A stretch of DNA of 55,749 nucleotides. It comes from Acinetobacter terrestris. Lineage in GTDB: Bacteria > Pseudomonadota > Gammaproteobacteria > Pseudomonadales > Moraxellaceae. Shown piece after piece: positions 26,506 through 37,286 of this stretch. The number at the start of each line of letters is the position of its first letter. The stretch's first letter is position 1. A program made the translations under genes and the position numbers. Below the pieces are notes generated by a model that was not told the origin of the DNA, made no database searches, and saw only the letters and a program-made list of their open reading frames with translations. The DNA lies in NCBI RefSeq assembly GCF_004331155.1, contig NZ_SJNZ01000023.1, positions 1 through 55,749 on the forward strand, read 5' to 3'.

Positions 26506-27282
26506 TTAACGCTTGTTATAAATCGCTTGAGCGGCTGGCAAGCTTTTGCGCATCGCTTCAATACGCTGGCTATTTGAAGGGTGAGTAGACAAGAATGATG
26601 TACCGCCTGCACCTTCTAATTTATTCATTTTTTCCCACAAGGTAATGGCTGCTTGCGGGTTATAGCCTGCACGTGCCATTAGCATCAACCCACCTTGGTC
26701 GGCACGACTTTCCAGACTTCGCGAATAAGGCAAACCTACACCTACTTGCGCACCCAACTGAGCCGCGGCACTGCCTAACTGCCCTACATTACTTCCCGCA
26801 GCGCTTAGACCAATGCTTAAAGCCAAGTCAGTTAATGCTTGTTGACCAATTTTATTTTTAGAGTGTTCCTCTAAAGCATGCACCATTTCATGACCCATCA
26901 CTGCTGCAATTTCTGCATCAGTCAGGTTTAATTTATTCACGATTCCGGTATAAAACACCACTTTACCACCAGGTGCCACATAAGCATTCACCTGATCTGA
27001 TTTCAGAACAGCCAGTCTCCAGTCAAACTTTTGACCTGTTTGATTGATTTGATCGCCATAAGGTTTTAAACGTAGAAATACCGAATTAATGCGTTTGTAA
27101 GTGGCTGAAGATGTATCTAAGGTTTTATTTGCACTCGCTTCCTGAACGGTCTTATTAAAACCTTGTGCCGCAGCTACATTTAATGTCGATGAATCCGCCC
27201 CTGCCATTTCTGCCACAGTAGTACAACCTGAAATCGTGATCACACTCGCTGCACACAAACTTAAAACCAGCTTGCTATTCAT
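26506..27282 (-). CDS. M48 family metalloprotease, lipoprotein (LoiP/BepA-like)
   Basis: 258 residues from ATG 27282 (MNSKLVLSLC); the five-residue upstream extension is unlikely. The lipobox is ITISGC with Cys20. The zinc-binding HEMVH motif in AAVMGHEMVHALEEHSKNK and the downstream third ligand in SRSLESRADQGGL identify an M48 peptidase. The small size and lipid anchor match the YcaL/LoiP type that acts on outer-membrane proteins in the periplasm. No operon partner. Confidence 0.88.
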   Translation of the reverse strand: MNSKLVLSLCAASVITISGCTTVAEMAGADSSTLNVAAAQGFNKTVQEASANKTLDTSSATYKRINSVFLRLKPYGDQINQTGQKFDWRLAVLKSDQVNAYVAPGGKVVFYTGIVNKLNLTDAEIAAVMGHEMVHALEEHSKNKIGQQALTDLALSIGLSAAGSNVGQLGSAAAQLGAQVGVGLPYSRSLESRADQGGLMLMARAGYNPQAAITLWEKMNKLEGAGGTSFLSTHPSNSQRIEAMRKSLPAAQAIYNKR

Positions 27283-27397
27283 TATAATAATCTCCACCTT
27301 GAAAACAGATAATCAGTTTTAAGCAGATTATAGGATAATAGTGGATAAGCTTTACATTATTATTCCATCCATATTCATATCATTTATGTAACTGTAC

Positions 27398-27706
27398 TTA
27401 TTTAAGAAACTGAAAACTAAGCCAATAAATCAAACATAAAACATTCAAAACCAAATACACTTGGCAAAATGGCTTGATTTTCTGTTCAAGCTGCTCATTT
27501 TTTCTCTTGAAAAATAAAATAGCATTTTGAATCAGAATCAATGGAACCAAAATACAGGCAATAATTACACTTAAACCGATAAATGCATTATAAATAATAT
27601 TGGGATCTTGGGTTTGTGCCTGAATAATCAGCATTGCAATCGTAGGCGCGCCACCCATGGCAAATAGCAAGGAATAAAATATCGTTGCTGAAATATTCTT
27701 ATGCAT
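27398..27706 (-). CDS. Small hypothetical inner-membrane protein
   Basis: 102 residues from the second ATG (MHKNISATIF), or 105 from the first. Three hydrophobic helices are visible: ISATIFYSLLFAMGGAPTIAML, AFIGLSVIIACILVPLILI and the C-terminal VYLVLNVLCLIYWLSF, with a basic loop (FFKRKNEQLEQKIK) between the last two. I do not recognise a family. Monocistronic between the M48 gene and purA. Confidence 0.6.
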   Translation of the reverse strand: MHKNISATIFYSLLFAMGGAPTIAMLIIQAQTQDPNIIYNAFIGLSVIIACILVPLILIQNAILFFKRKNEQLEQKIKPFCQVYLVLNVLCLIYWLSFQFLK

Positions 27707-27844
27707 CCCGCACAACCTTCCATTTAGCTTATGTTTTGTATTCTAACAAGTGCCAGTTATTTAAACAGTATTCTCTGATGCAACTTTAGTCTTGGCAAAA
27801 TTTCCCCCATATATTCGCTGACTGCATTTCAAAAATAAGAATAT

Positions 27845-27876
27845 AAAAAAAGCCCCGCGAATGGCGAGGCTTTTTT
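27845..27876 (-). terminator. Intrinsic terminator of the hisZ-purA operon
   Basis: AAAAAAGCC / GGCTTTTTT extended by CGC/GCG across one mismatch, 23 bases past the purA stop. Confidence 0.85.
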
Positions 27877-27898
27877 ATCATCTTGGGATCAGCTTAAA

Positions 27899-29233
<1,335 letters not shown>

Positions 29234-29287
29234 TCATGCTGTTAAAATTGAAAACTTGAATAGGTTAACTAAAACCAATTCACGTCA

Positions 29288-30454
29288 TTAAATCTTTTCG
29301 ACTTTCCACTCACCTGACACATTCACCAATTGGTGAGTTGCGTGCGGTACCGAGTTTAAAGTGTCATTTCCAAGTAATTGAATTACACCAAAGCCTTGTG
29401 TACGTGCATTTGAAATTGCTTTAAGCAAATCTGCATCGGTGCCTTTGGGTGCAACAACCACATTTAAATCTTTAAATTGACCTGCACTTAATGCATATAA
29501 GTCACAACTAAAACCTGTTGCAGGGCGTGCACGACCAAAATGTTCGCCAATGCCGTCATAGCGACCACCTTGAGCCAGTGGAGCCGCACGGTTTGGTGCA
29601 TAGACTGCATACATTAAACCAGTGTGATAATGGTATGAACGTAATTCTACAACATCAATACCAATATGCAGATTTGGCCAGCGTGACTGAATTTCGATTT
29701 GAGTGGTTTTCAAGGCATCAAAGGCTTGCTTGAATGCTTCATCTGCGAAAATTTCAGCACTTAAATTGTCTTTTAATGCATCCAGATCACTTGAATAGCG
29801 ACCTAGTGTATAAAAATCTGCACCAAATTTTAATTCTTGGGTAAATTCAGCCAGTTCAGGTAATGCTTTACGTTGATAAAGGTCTGAAAGATGACTTTCC
29901 ACAGCCTTGGTCAAACCCGCATGTTTCACCAAACTACGGAACAAACCGACATGCCCTAAATCTAGATGGGTACCTTCTGCCAAGCCGGCTTGTTCAATTA
30001 AGCCCAGCATGACATCAACCATTTCGACATCTGCATCAATACTGTCTGAACCAAATAGCTCTGCACCTAATTGCAATGGTGCACGTGTGGTATTAAACCC
30101 TTGTGGTTTCGTATGTAAAACCGTTCCCGCATAGCAGTAACGAGCCACACCATCAACTGGATGTACATGCGCATCAATACGAGCCACTTGTGGTGTCATA
30201 TCGGCACGCACACCAAGCAAACGACCGGATAACTGGTCGATGACTTTAAAAGTGGCTAAGTCTAAATCTTGATTCGATTCTGAAAGAGAAGATAGAGATT
30301 CGATGTATTCGATAAATGGCGTGTACACCAATTGATAACCTCGAGATGCGAGGAAATCTAGTGCGTCACGACGCAAAGTTTCAATCACTTGCGCCTGTTC
30401 TGGTAATACATCAGCTACACCATCAGGTAATAACCATGTCTCTGAAATGGGCAT
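29288..30454 (-). CDS. hisZ: ATP phosphoribosyltransferase regulatory subunit HisZ
   Basis: 388 residues of the class II histidyl-tRNA-synthetase-like fold. It shows VYTPFIEYIESL (motif 1 region), RADMTPQVARIDAH (motif 2) and APLAQGGRYDGIGEHFGRARPATGFS (His-binding/motif 3), but no C-terminal anticodon domain. HisZ binds the short form of HisG to create the histidine-inhibited first enzyme of histidine synthesis; hisG is not in the window. It is followed by purA, so histidine and purine synthesis, which share PRPP and AICAR, are linked here. A terminator hairpin lies only 42 bases upstream of the start. Confidence 0.93.
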   Translation of the reverse strand: MPISETWLLPDGVADVLPEQAQVIETLRRDALDFLASRGYQLVYTPFIEYIESLSSLSESNQDLDLATFKVIDQLSGRLLGVRADMTPQVARIDAHVHPVDGVARYCYAGTVLHTKPQGFNTTRAPLQLGAELFGSDSIDADVEMVDVMLGLIEQAGLAEGTHLDLGHVGLFRSLVKHAGLTKAVESHLSDLYQRKALPELAEFTQELKFGADFYTLGRYSSDLDALKDNLSAEIFADEAFKQAFDALKTTQIEIQSRWPNLHIGIDVVELRSYHYHTGLMYAVYAPNRAAPLAQGGRYDGIGEHFGRARPATGFSCDLYALSAGQFKDLNVVVAPKGTDADLLKAISNARTQGFGVIQLLGNDTLNSVPHATHQLVNVSGEWKVEKI

Positions 30455-30478
30455 GTTGTAAACCTAAATTCTGTCAGA

Positions 30479-30493
30479 GCGGAAGTTATCCGC
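30479..30493 (-). promoter_or_regulatory. Small hairpin in the hisZ leader
   Basis: GCGGA / TCCGC with a 5-base loop, between the terminator-like hairpin at 30496 and the hisZ start; a possible part of a leader structure. Confidence 0.35.
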
Positions 30494-30495
30494 AT

Positions 30496-30521
30496 AAAAA
30501 AATCGGGAGCACACCCGATTT
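30496..30521 (-). terminator. Terminator or attenuator upstream of hisZ
   Basis: AAATCGGG / CCCGATTT with a 6-base loop and seven T on the minus strand, 147 bases after the Lrp-family stop and 42 before hisZ. It may end the regulator transcript or act as a conditional terminator in the hisZ-purA leader. Confidence 0.7.
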
Positions 30522-30667
30522 CTCCTAGTCTAGCACGATAGTTTTGGCTGTGCACCTGACTTTTTCACAAAAACAGGCGGAATACTTATTGTTTAATCAG
30601 ACAAAAATAGTCCAATTCGACTAAAGCACTCACACCGCTCAAAGATGAGGCTAAAACTGCTCTATTA

Positions 30668-31123
30668 TTAACCCAAGGGCAGTTCAGTGGTTTGTTTAAT
30701 CTTTTGTAATGGAATTTCCGTTTTCACATTTTGCAGACCTAAAATTTTATTTAAATGATGAATCTGAAACTGACGATACGCATCTAAATCAGCCACGACA
30801 ATGCGCAAGAAAAAATCACAATCCCCTGCCATTAACTGACATTCTACAACTTCGGGCATATCCTGAATCGCATCTACAAACTGATCGACAGTTTCAGCGT
30901 CCTGACTCTTCAGCCAGATGCGTGCAAAAACCGTTAAACCCAAATTCACTTTCGCCGAATCTACCAAAGCCACATATTTTTCAATAATGCCATCATCTTC
31001 AAGTTGTTTTACCCGGCGTAAACACGGTGATGGAGATAATCCAATCACCTGAGCCAATTCATTATTTTGCAACTTTCCATTTTGCTGTAAGGCTTTCAAT
31101 ATACGTTTATCGGTCTGATCCAT
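30668..31123 (-). CDS. Lrp/AsnC family transcription regulator
   Basis: 151 residues. An N-terminal helix-turn-helix (KRILKALQQNGKLQNNELAQVIGLSPSPCLRRVKQLEDDGII, residues 5-46) is followed by the RAM effector domain (from about 65), including VVECQLMAGDCDFFLRIVVADLDAY. It is divergent from azlCD across 158 bases, the arrangement of B. subtilis AzlB and other Lrp-type regulators that control branched-chain amino acid export. Regulation of azlCD by an amino acid effector is therefore likely by context. Cytosolic, DNA-binding. Confidence 0.88.
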   Translation of the reverse strand: MDQTDKRILKALQQNGKLQNNELAQVIGLSPSPCLRRVKQLEDDGIIEKYVALVDSAKVNLGLTVFARIWLKSQDAETVDQFVDAIQDMPEVVECQLMAGDCDFFLRIVVADLDAYRQFQIHHLNKILGLQNVKTEIPLQKIKQTTELPLG

Positions 31124-31281
31124 TTCACCCTACTCAAAAATTTAATTTCAATAAAACAGCAATTATTAATTTTTAATGCTCAATTCAATCTAAATCAAGC
31201 TAATTTAAGCGAAAAATTCCACACTAACACTCATAAAATAGCCTTCTTGCAAATCAGATATTCTCGCTTAGGTAAAACCGC

Positions 31282-32028
31282 ATGTTGACATTCAAAAATA
31301 CCGCCCAAGATTTAACGTATTCAAGTAATTATGTTGAATTTAAGCGTGGTGTTAAAACGTCTGTTCCTATGCTGTTGGGCATTATTCCTTTTGCACTGGT
31401 TTTAGGTGCTCAAGCCACACAGAAAGGTTTTAGCTTCCTGGAAGTACCATTACTGACAGGACTGAATTTTGCGGGCGGTTCTGAGTTTGCCATTCTGGAA
31501 GTCTGGACCAATCCACCCAATATTTTCATGCTGATGTTTATTACTTTTTTGGTAAATAGCCGACATTTACTCATGGGCGCGAGTTTGGTGCCATATTTGC
31601 GCCATCTGCCCAATAAAAAGGTTTTTCCGGCCCTGTTTTTTATGGTCGATGAAAGTTAGGCAGTCAGTTTAGCCGACGCGCAAAAGAGACAATCAGTCTG
31701 GGGTGATCAACACGCATTCTGCATGCCATTTTATGCAGGGTTATGCTTTGCCCTGTATATCATGTGGGTCGGTTTTACCAGCTTAGGTGCAATCATTGGT
31801 CCGGTTCTGGGTGACATTAATCGCCTCGGTTTTGATATGGCATTCCCTGCGGTATTTTTGGTGTTATTGCGCAGTATGTGGAAAGGGATTCAAGCGGCTC
31901 GCCCATGGCTAGTCAGTCTGGTTGCCGCTGCTTTGGCTTATTTATATTTACCGCAAGGCTGGTATGTACCCATTGGCGCAATTTCCGGAATCATATCTGC
32001 GTTCTTTTTAACGGGAGATGAACAATGA
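31282..32028 (+). pseudogene. azlC: azlC branched-chain amino acid exporter subunit, interrupted by an in-frame amber codon
   Basis: The reading frame spans 249 codons, full length for AzlC/YgaZ, but codon 126 (31657-31659) is TAG. Before it the protein shows RGVKTSVPMLLGIIPFALVLG and the AzlC block LTGLNFAGGSEFAILEVW; after it the same frame continues through SLADAQKRQSVWGDQHAFC to hydrophobic helices and the normal stop. No frameshift or other defect is visible. A single base change from a sense codon would explain it, so this is a recent nonsense allele, a sequencing error, or a suppressed stop. The intact 4-base overlap with azlD shows the operon is otherwise whole. Confidence 0.85.
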
Positions 32029-32324
32029 TTCACTCCGCAACGCTGATTGCTATTGTTTTTATTGCAGTAACGACCTATCTCACACGTGTCTTAGGCTATG
32101 TATTATTAAAAAACAAGACTTTAACAAATCGCCAAAAACGCATTTTAGAAGTCGTTCCCGGCTGTGTGCTTATTTCTGTGATTGCACCATATTTTGTCAA
32201 GGACAACCCGGCTGACCTGCTTGCAATTGTGATTACCCTCATCGCAGCTTCTCGTTTTTCATTACTGCCTACCGTTTTGATTAGCATGACCTCAGCAGCC
32301 ATTTTAAGATTCGTTCTTATTTAA
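32025..32324 (+). CDS. azlD: AzlD family branched-chain amino acid exporter small subunit
   Basis: 99 residues with about four hydrophobic segments and the AzlD/YgaH start pattern (AIVFIAVTTYLTRVLGYVLL) and VPGCVLISVIAPYF block. It overlaps the azlC stop by four bases (ATGA), a sign of translational coupling. AzlC and AzlD together export branched-chain amino acids such as leucine or valine. With azlC interrupted the pair is probably inactive, and coupling may also lower its translation. Inner membrane. Confidence 0.85.
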   Translation: MIHSATLIAIVFIAVTTYLTRVLGYVLLKNKTLTNRQKRILEVVPGCVLISVIAPYFVKDNPADLLAIVITLIAASRFSLLPTVLISMTSAAILRFVLI

Positions 32325-32342
32325 ACCTTAAAAAGGATGAAT

Positions 32343-32660
32343 TTATACGGAGGGTCTGTCCGAAGAATTGACCGCCTTTGCCAACAATCCCACCAATTCG
32401 GCATTTTGCAACTCGACTTGACTCAGTTTAGCGCTGGTTTTATCCAGCACTTCTTGCTGAATGTGCATTTTTTTGGCCAAGTCCTGCATAATTTCCAAGG
32501 TTTTCTTTAAGTTCAGTTCCAAATGAATCACTTTTTCTTCGAGTTGTAGATTCAATTGCATTTCACTTAACGCATCATTCTGATTGGTAAATTGAGCCCA
32601 AATCAAAAAAATGACTGCAATGGCTAAAAGGAGAATAAAACCCCATATAAATATCAACAT
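32343..32660 (-). CDS. Small hypothetical membrane-anchored coiled-coil protein
   Basis: 105 residues. An N-terminal transmembrane helix (MLIFIWGFILLLAIAVIFLIWA) is followed by about 70 residues with heptad-like leucines (LNLQLEEKVIHLELNLKKTLEIMQ, LSQVELQNAELVGLLAKAV). It probably faces the cytosol as a coiled coil. Function unknown. It sits convergent to azlD with 18 bases between the stops. Confidence 0.6.
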   Translation of the reverse strand: MLIFIWGFILLLAIAVIFLIWAQFTNQNDALSEMQLNLQLEEKVIHLELNLKKTLEIMQDLAKKMHIQQEVLDKTSAKLSQVELQNAELVGLLAKAVNSSDRPSV

Positions 32661-33075
32661 AGCTGTGCTACTCTTCTCTTATTTAGTTATTATTCAACAT
32701 CATGGCGAATAAATGATGTGAATTTTTAAAAGCTTGATTCAAGCAATTTATTTTTTCTATTTAAAATTACTGTAAACAAGCTCGGCCTTTTTCCAAACTT
32801 ATCAAAAAACCATTTCAACTTACGGAAACTTACTGAATAGATTATATTTTTATCAAACTGAACTTATATTTATTCATCGATCAAAAATAATTAAAACATC
32901 ATTTTATTGGTGTTTATATAATCAATTTATTAAGATTTGTTCTGTTTTTAAAATTGATTGTCATCCTGAATAGTTCACTTCCATGATCAATATATAGCAC
33001 ACCAAGGAAGGAACTCTTGATCAAGAATATGGCCACCTAAATATAGGCACGTTAAATCCGTAACGTGCCTTAACT
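32661..33075. other. AT-rich intergenic region of about 415 bases
   Basis: I see no substantial gene. It holds a 10-bp perfect inverted repeat AGGCACGTTA / TAACGTGCCT (33045-33070) just past the epd-like stop, a probable terminator without a good T-tract. It also holds a plus-strand ribosome-site-like AGGAAGGA before a seven-codon frame starting at the TTG at 33018, which is unlikely to be real. Confidence 0.4.
33045..33070 (-). terminator. Hairpin downstream of the epd-like gene
   Basis: 10-bp perfect stem AGGCACGTTA / TAACGTGCCT, 6-base loop, starting 6 bases past the stop. The following minus-strand sequence is ATATTTAGG, so the T-tract is weak. Confidence 0.55.
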
Positions 33076-34101
33076 TTAGGATGTAAATGATTCACATAAG
33101 TCCAGCAGACGATTGGCATAGCCCCACTCGTTATCATACCAAGCCAAGACTTTTGCTTGATGTCCAACCACCATGGTCTGGCTTAAATCCACAATTAAAG
33201 AGTAAGGTGAGTGATTAAAATCAGATGACACCAAAGGCTCATCGGTTACATCCATAATTTCGGCATAATCATGCCGTGCCGATTTGATCAACACTTCATT
33301 GATTTTATGCGCTGTGACATGCGACTGCGCAACAAAGGTTAAATCGATCGCTGCTACATTAATGGTAGGTACACGAATTGAATAACCATCAATCCGGTCT
33401 TCCATTTTTGGCATCACACGTTTTAATGCACCCAATGCCGAAGATGTAGTTGGAATAATATTTTGTCCGGAAGCCCGCGCACGACGCAGGTCACGGTGCG
33501 CATGATCCAGTACCGACTGATCCGCCGTTACCGCATGGATTTCTGTCATTAAAGCGCTCTCAATTCCGAAAGCATCATCAATGATTTTTACTAAAGGCAC
33601 CAGGGCTTGCGTGGTGCAGGATACGCTGGAAATAATTTGATCCGTGTCTTTGACTTCATAATGGTTTATGCCATAGACAATGGCCGCATCTACGCTGTCA
33701 AAAGGCGCAGCGCCGATAATCACCCGCTTCGCCCCTGCCGTAATATGCCGAGTTGCAGCTTCACGAGAACGGAACAAGCCGGTACATTCAAGCACCACAT
33801 CAATATTTAAATCATTCCAAGGCAAGTGTTCAGGTTGTGGCTGACAGAATACCTGTACTTTCAATTGCGCCAAACCGGCTGAAATATGCAAAAAAATCTG
33901 TTCATTTTCCAGCACCACTTCAACTTTGCCTTTAAAGCGTCCATGAGTGGTATCGTATTTAAATAAATGCAGCAAAGTTTCTACATCTGCAACATCATTA
34001 ATCGCAACAATGTCAAAATGAAAATCTTTCGGATTTTCAAACCAAGCACGTAATACATTGCGACCTATTCGCCCGAAACCATTAATGGCTACTCGTTGCA
34101 T
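33076..34101 (-). CDS. epd: GAPDH-fold dehydrogenase, probably erythrose-4-phosphate dehydrogenase type
   Basis: 341 residues. NAD-binding starts RVAINGFGRIGRNVLRAW. The nucleophile is in ISSVSCTTQALVP, where GAPDH and Epd normally have SCTTN, so the residue after the threonines is Gln instead of Asn. The blocks TADQSVLDHAHRDLRRARASGQNIIPTT and VPTINVAAIDLTF resemble E. coli Epd more than GapA. Epd makes 4-phosphoerythronate for pyridoxal phosphate synthesis. A GAPDH role cannot be excluded, and the Gln change may signal altered specificity. Monocistronic. Confidence 0.7.
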   Translation of the reverse strand: MQRVAINGFGRIGRNVLRAWFENPKDFHFDIVAINDVADVETLLHLFKYDTTHGRFKGKVEVVLENEQIFLHISAGLAQLKVQVFCQPQPEHLPWNDLNIDVVLECTGLFRSREAATRHITAGAKRVIIGAAPFDSVDAAIVYGINHYEVKDTDQIISSVSCTTQALVPLVKIIDDAFGIESALMTEIHAVTADQSVLDHAHRDLRRARASGQNIIPTTSSALGALKRVMPKMEDRIDGYSIRVPTINVAAIDLTFVAQSHVTAHKINEVLIKSARHDYAEIMDVTDEPLVSSDFNHSPYSLIVDLSQTMVVGHQAKVLAWYDNEWGYANRLLDLCESFTS

Positions 34102-34399
34102 CAGATATCCTTAACTCTTGGGTAGATGTAAACACTTGTGTATGTTAATAGATTTCAACCGAAAACCGATACCATTTCTTCGCGTCTATTTGCTCCATAG
34201 AGTGCGTCATTAACGCCATATTGCACGTTATAAAGTGGTTTTGCCAAAAATCAGCAGCAGAAAAAGCAGGCTAAAAATATTCACTCAACCTTTTGTTCAA
34301 CTTTTATAGCAATTCTCTGTTATAAATTAAAGCTTGGATTGAGCTCAACCCGCCTAGATATCCAATCCAGAGAATTGTCACTAATTCACCTGAAAGTGA
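34102..34399. other. Divergent intergenic region epd-alaS, no gene seen
   Basis: About 440 bases separate the two starts. Apart from the alaS promoter nearby and an imperfect inverted repeat (CTTGGATTGA near 34333 with TCCAATCCAG near 34361), I see no open frame or RNA gene. Confidence 0.4.
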
Positions 34400-34428
34400 T
34401 TGGTGCATGCGGCTTTTTCCGTTATAAT
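34400..34428 (+). promoter_or_regulatory. Predicted sigma-70 promoter of alaS
   Basis: TTGGTG, a 17-base spacer and a perfect TATAAT, about 110 bases before the alaS ATG. Confidence 0.5.
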
Positions 34429-34545
34429 TTGGCGTTTTAAAATTTTAAGCCCAGTGTATTGAGGCAGTTTATCTTCTATGAAAATGCTCGTTACACTACT
34501 CGCCAATACGAAATATGGAGTGACTTGGTTGTGAGTACTCGTTTT

Positions 34546-37221
34546 ATGACATCAGCTGAAATTCGTGAAGCATTTTTGCGTTACTTTGAATCGCAAGGGC
34601 ATACACGTGTCGCGTCGAGTTCACTAGTACCCGCCAACGACCCGACTTTACTGTTTACCAATGCCGGGATGAACCAGTTTAAAGACTGCTTCCTTGGTCT
34701 GGAAAAACGTGATTATGTTCGCGCAACATCATCACAAAAATGTGTACGTGCCGGGGGTAAACACAACGACTTAGACAATGTCGGCTATACAGCACGTCAC
34801 CATACATTCTTTGAAATGTTAGGTAATTTTTCATTTGGTGATTACTTTAAACGTGATGCCATCAAATTTGCCTGGGAATTCCTCACTGGCGATGAATGGT
34901 TAGCGCTTCCTAAAGATAAACTCTATGCCACTGTTTATCATACTGATGACGAAGCATTTGACATCTGGAACAAAGAAATTGGGCTAGATGCCAGCCGTAT
35001 TATCCGTATTGGCGACAAGGGCGAAAAATACGCATCAGACAACTTCTGGGCAATGGGCGATACCGGCCCTTGTGGTCCATGTTCTGAAATTTTCTTTGAC
35101 CATGGCGATCATATCTGGGGTGGACTACCCGGTACACCTGAAGAAGATGGCGACCGTTTCATTGAAATCTGGAACAACGTATTCATGCAGTTCAACCGTA
35201 CTGCTGATGGCGTGTTACATGAGTTACCTGCTCCATCTGTAGATACAGGTATGGGCTTGGAACGTATTTCGGCAGTTTTACAACATGTAAACTCAAACTA
35301 CGAAATCGACCTGTTCCAAAACTTATTAAAATCAGCTGCAGAAATCATTGGCATGGATACCACTGCTATTGATGCTGAAGCTGCTGCAAATAACAAACCG
35401 GTTGAATACCCTGCATCTTTAAAAGTTGTGGCTGACCATGCACGTTCATGCTGCTTCCTGATTGCTGACGGTGTAAATCCTTCAAATGAAGGTCGTGGTT
35501 ATGTACTACGTCGTATCATTCGCCGTGCCGTTCGTCATGGGAACAAATTAGGTGCGACCGGTTCATTTTTCTATAAAATGTTGCAACCTTTAATTACTGT
35601 AATGGGCGATGCTTATCCTGAACTTGCAGCACAACAATCACGTATTGAAGCATTATTGTTAAAAGAAGAAGAACAGTTTGCAAAAACTTTAGAGCAAGGT
35701 TTGAAATTGCTTGAAGGCGAATTGGCTCACTTAAAAGGCAATGTGATCCCGGGTGAAACAGTATTCAAACTGTACGACACTTACGGCTTCCCGACTGACT
35801 TAACTGCTGACATCGCACGTGAACGTGACTTAACCATCGATGAAGCTGGCTTTGAAGTTGAGATGGCTGCACAGCGCCAACGTGCACGTGATGCAGGTAA
35901 ATTCGCAGTTGACTACAACAGCATTGTGAAAGTTGAAGGCGAAACCCAATTTGAAGGCTATGACGCAACTCAGGGTCAAGGTCAAATTGTCGCAATCTAT
36001 AAAGATGGCGAACAAGTTGCTGAAGTTGTTGAAGGCGATGAAGCACTCATCGTATTGAACCAAACGCCTTTCTATGCTGAAAGCGGTGGTCAAATCGGTG
36101 ATACCGGTTTATTCAAAAACGATACCGGTATTTTTGAAGTTCAAGATACCAAGAAATCTGGTGGTGCATTTGTACACCAAGGTATCGTGACCATGGGTAG
36201 CTTAAAAGCTTCTCAAAGCGTTGAAGCAACGGTTAAAGCTGACATTCGTGCTGCAACTGCACGTAACCATTCTGCGACTCACCTTTTACATGCTGCCCTA
36301 CGTCAAGTTTTGGGTTCACATGTACAACAAAAAGGTTCACTGGTTGCAAGCGACATCCTGCGTTTTGACTTTGCCAATGACCAACCGGTGACATTTGAAC
36401 AACTTCAAGAAGTTGAACGTTTAGTTAACGCTGAAGTGATTGCCAATACTGCTGTATCTACTGAACTGCTTGATATCGAATCTGCGAAAGCCAAAGGCGC
36501 GATGATGTTGTTCGGTGAAAAATATGGCGATGAAGTCCGTGTACTTTCTATGGGTTCAATCACTGAAGATAAAAACTTCTCGATCGAACTTTGTGGTGGT
36601 ATTCATGTGAAACGCACGGGTGACATCGGTCTGTTCAAAATCACCTCTGAAGGTGGTGTTGCAGCAGGTGTACGTCGTATTGAAGCAGTAACAGGTACCA
36701 AAGCAATTGAAGTGACGCAAAAAACCGATCGTGATGTTCAATACATCAATGGTCTGTTAAAAGCACAAAATCATCAAACGGTAGAAAAAGTTGAAGCCGT
36801 TGTTGAAACTGCACATCAATTGCAAAAACAAATTGAGCAATTGAACCAAAAACTTGCGAACTTCCAGGCATCTGAACTTTTAAGCCAAGTTCAAACTATT
36901 GCTGGTCGCTCGACATTGATTACTACCGTTCAAAACTTGGACGCGAAATCACTTCGTAACCTGCATGACGGTGTGAAATCTAAATTAGACAATGCAGTGA
37001 TTGTGCTTGCGGGTGTAGAAGGCGATAAAGTTAGCCTGCTTGCATCTGTAGCAAAAGAGTTCACTGCAAACATTAAAGCAGGCGATATCATCAAACACTT
37101 GGCGACCGAACTCGGTGGTAAAGGGGGTGGTAAATCTGACTTGGCACAAGGTGGCGCGCCACTTAACGAGAAGTTTGTACCAGTGATGGCAGATTTAGCT
37201 GCTTGGCTTGAGGCAAAATAA
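34546..37221 (+). CDS. alaS: Alanyl-tRNA synthetase
   Basis: 891 residues from ATG 34546 ([19 protein letters not shown]), the family start; the open frame extends 29 codons upstream. Class II catalytic core (about 1-250) with [25 protein letters not shown], an editing domain with the zinc-binding HSATHLLHA pattern near 585, and the second zinc-site block [15 protein letters not shown] near 690, where most relatives have CGGTHV. A C-terminal DHHA1 domain ends in [14 protein letters not shown]. It charges tRNA-Ala in the cytosol. It is followed by lysC and csrA as in Pseudomonas. Confidence 0.97.
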   Translation: MTSAEIREAFLRYFESQGHTRVASSSLVPANDPTLLFTNAGMNQFKDCFLGLEKRDYVRATSSQKCVRAGGKHNDLDNVGYTARHHTFFEMLGNFSFGDYFKRDAIKFAWEFLTGDEWLALPKDKLYATVYHTDDEAFDIWNKEIGLDASRIIRIGDKGEKYASDNFWAMGDTGPCGPCSEIFFDHGDHIWGGLPGTPEEDGDRFIEIWNNVFMQFNRTADGVLHELPAPSVDTGMGLERISAVLQHVNSNYEIDLFQNLLKSAAEIIGMDTTAIDAEAAANNKPVEYPASLKVVADHARSCCFLIADGVNPSNEGRGYVLRRIIRRAVRHGNKLGATGSFFYKMLQPLITVMGDAYPELAAQQSRIEALLLKEEEQFAKTLEQGLKLLEGELAHLKGNVIPGETVFKLYDTYGFPTDLTADIARERDLTIDEAGFEVEMAAQRQRARDAGKFAVDYNSIVKVEGETQFEGYDATQGQGQIVAIYKDGEQVAEVVEGDEALIVLNQTPFYAESGGQIGDTGLFKNDTGIFEVQDTKKSGGAFVHQGIVTMGSLKASQSVEATVKADIRAATARNHSATHLLHAALRQVLGSHVQQKGSLVASDILRFDFANDQPVTFEQLQEVERLVNAEVIANTAVSTELLDIESAKAKGAMMLFGEKYGDEVRVLSMGSITEDKNFSIELCGGIHVKRTGDIGLFKITSEGGVAAGVRRIEAVTGTKAIEVTQKTDRDVQYINGLLKAQNHQTVEKVEAVVETAHQLQKQIEQLNQKLANFQASELLSQVQTIAGRSTLITTVQNLDAKSLRNLHDGVKSKLDNAVIVLAGVEGDKVSLLASVAKEFTANIKAGDIIKHLATELGGKGGGKSDLAQGGAPLNEKFVPVMADLAAWLEAK

Positions 37222-37286
37222 GACTTCACTTTTTGTGTAACGGACCCTGATAGGTACATCAGGGTCATGGCTTTTATGGAACAACT

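Noticed and set aside
31723..32028. A separate plus-strand gene starting MPFYAGLCFALY
   Set aside because: It is the in-frame continuation of azlC after the amber codon, without its own ribosome site.
33005..33045. Seven-codon leader peptide after AGGAAGGA
   Set aside because: No plus-strand gene follows, so it has nothing to regulate; probably chance.
34102..34545. T-box or other tRNA-sensing leader before alaS
   Set aside because: No T-box consensus (TGGnACCGCG) and the group rarely has T-boxes; only a promoter and an imperfect repeat are visible.
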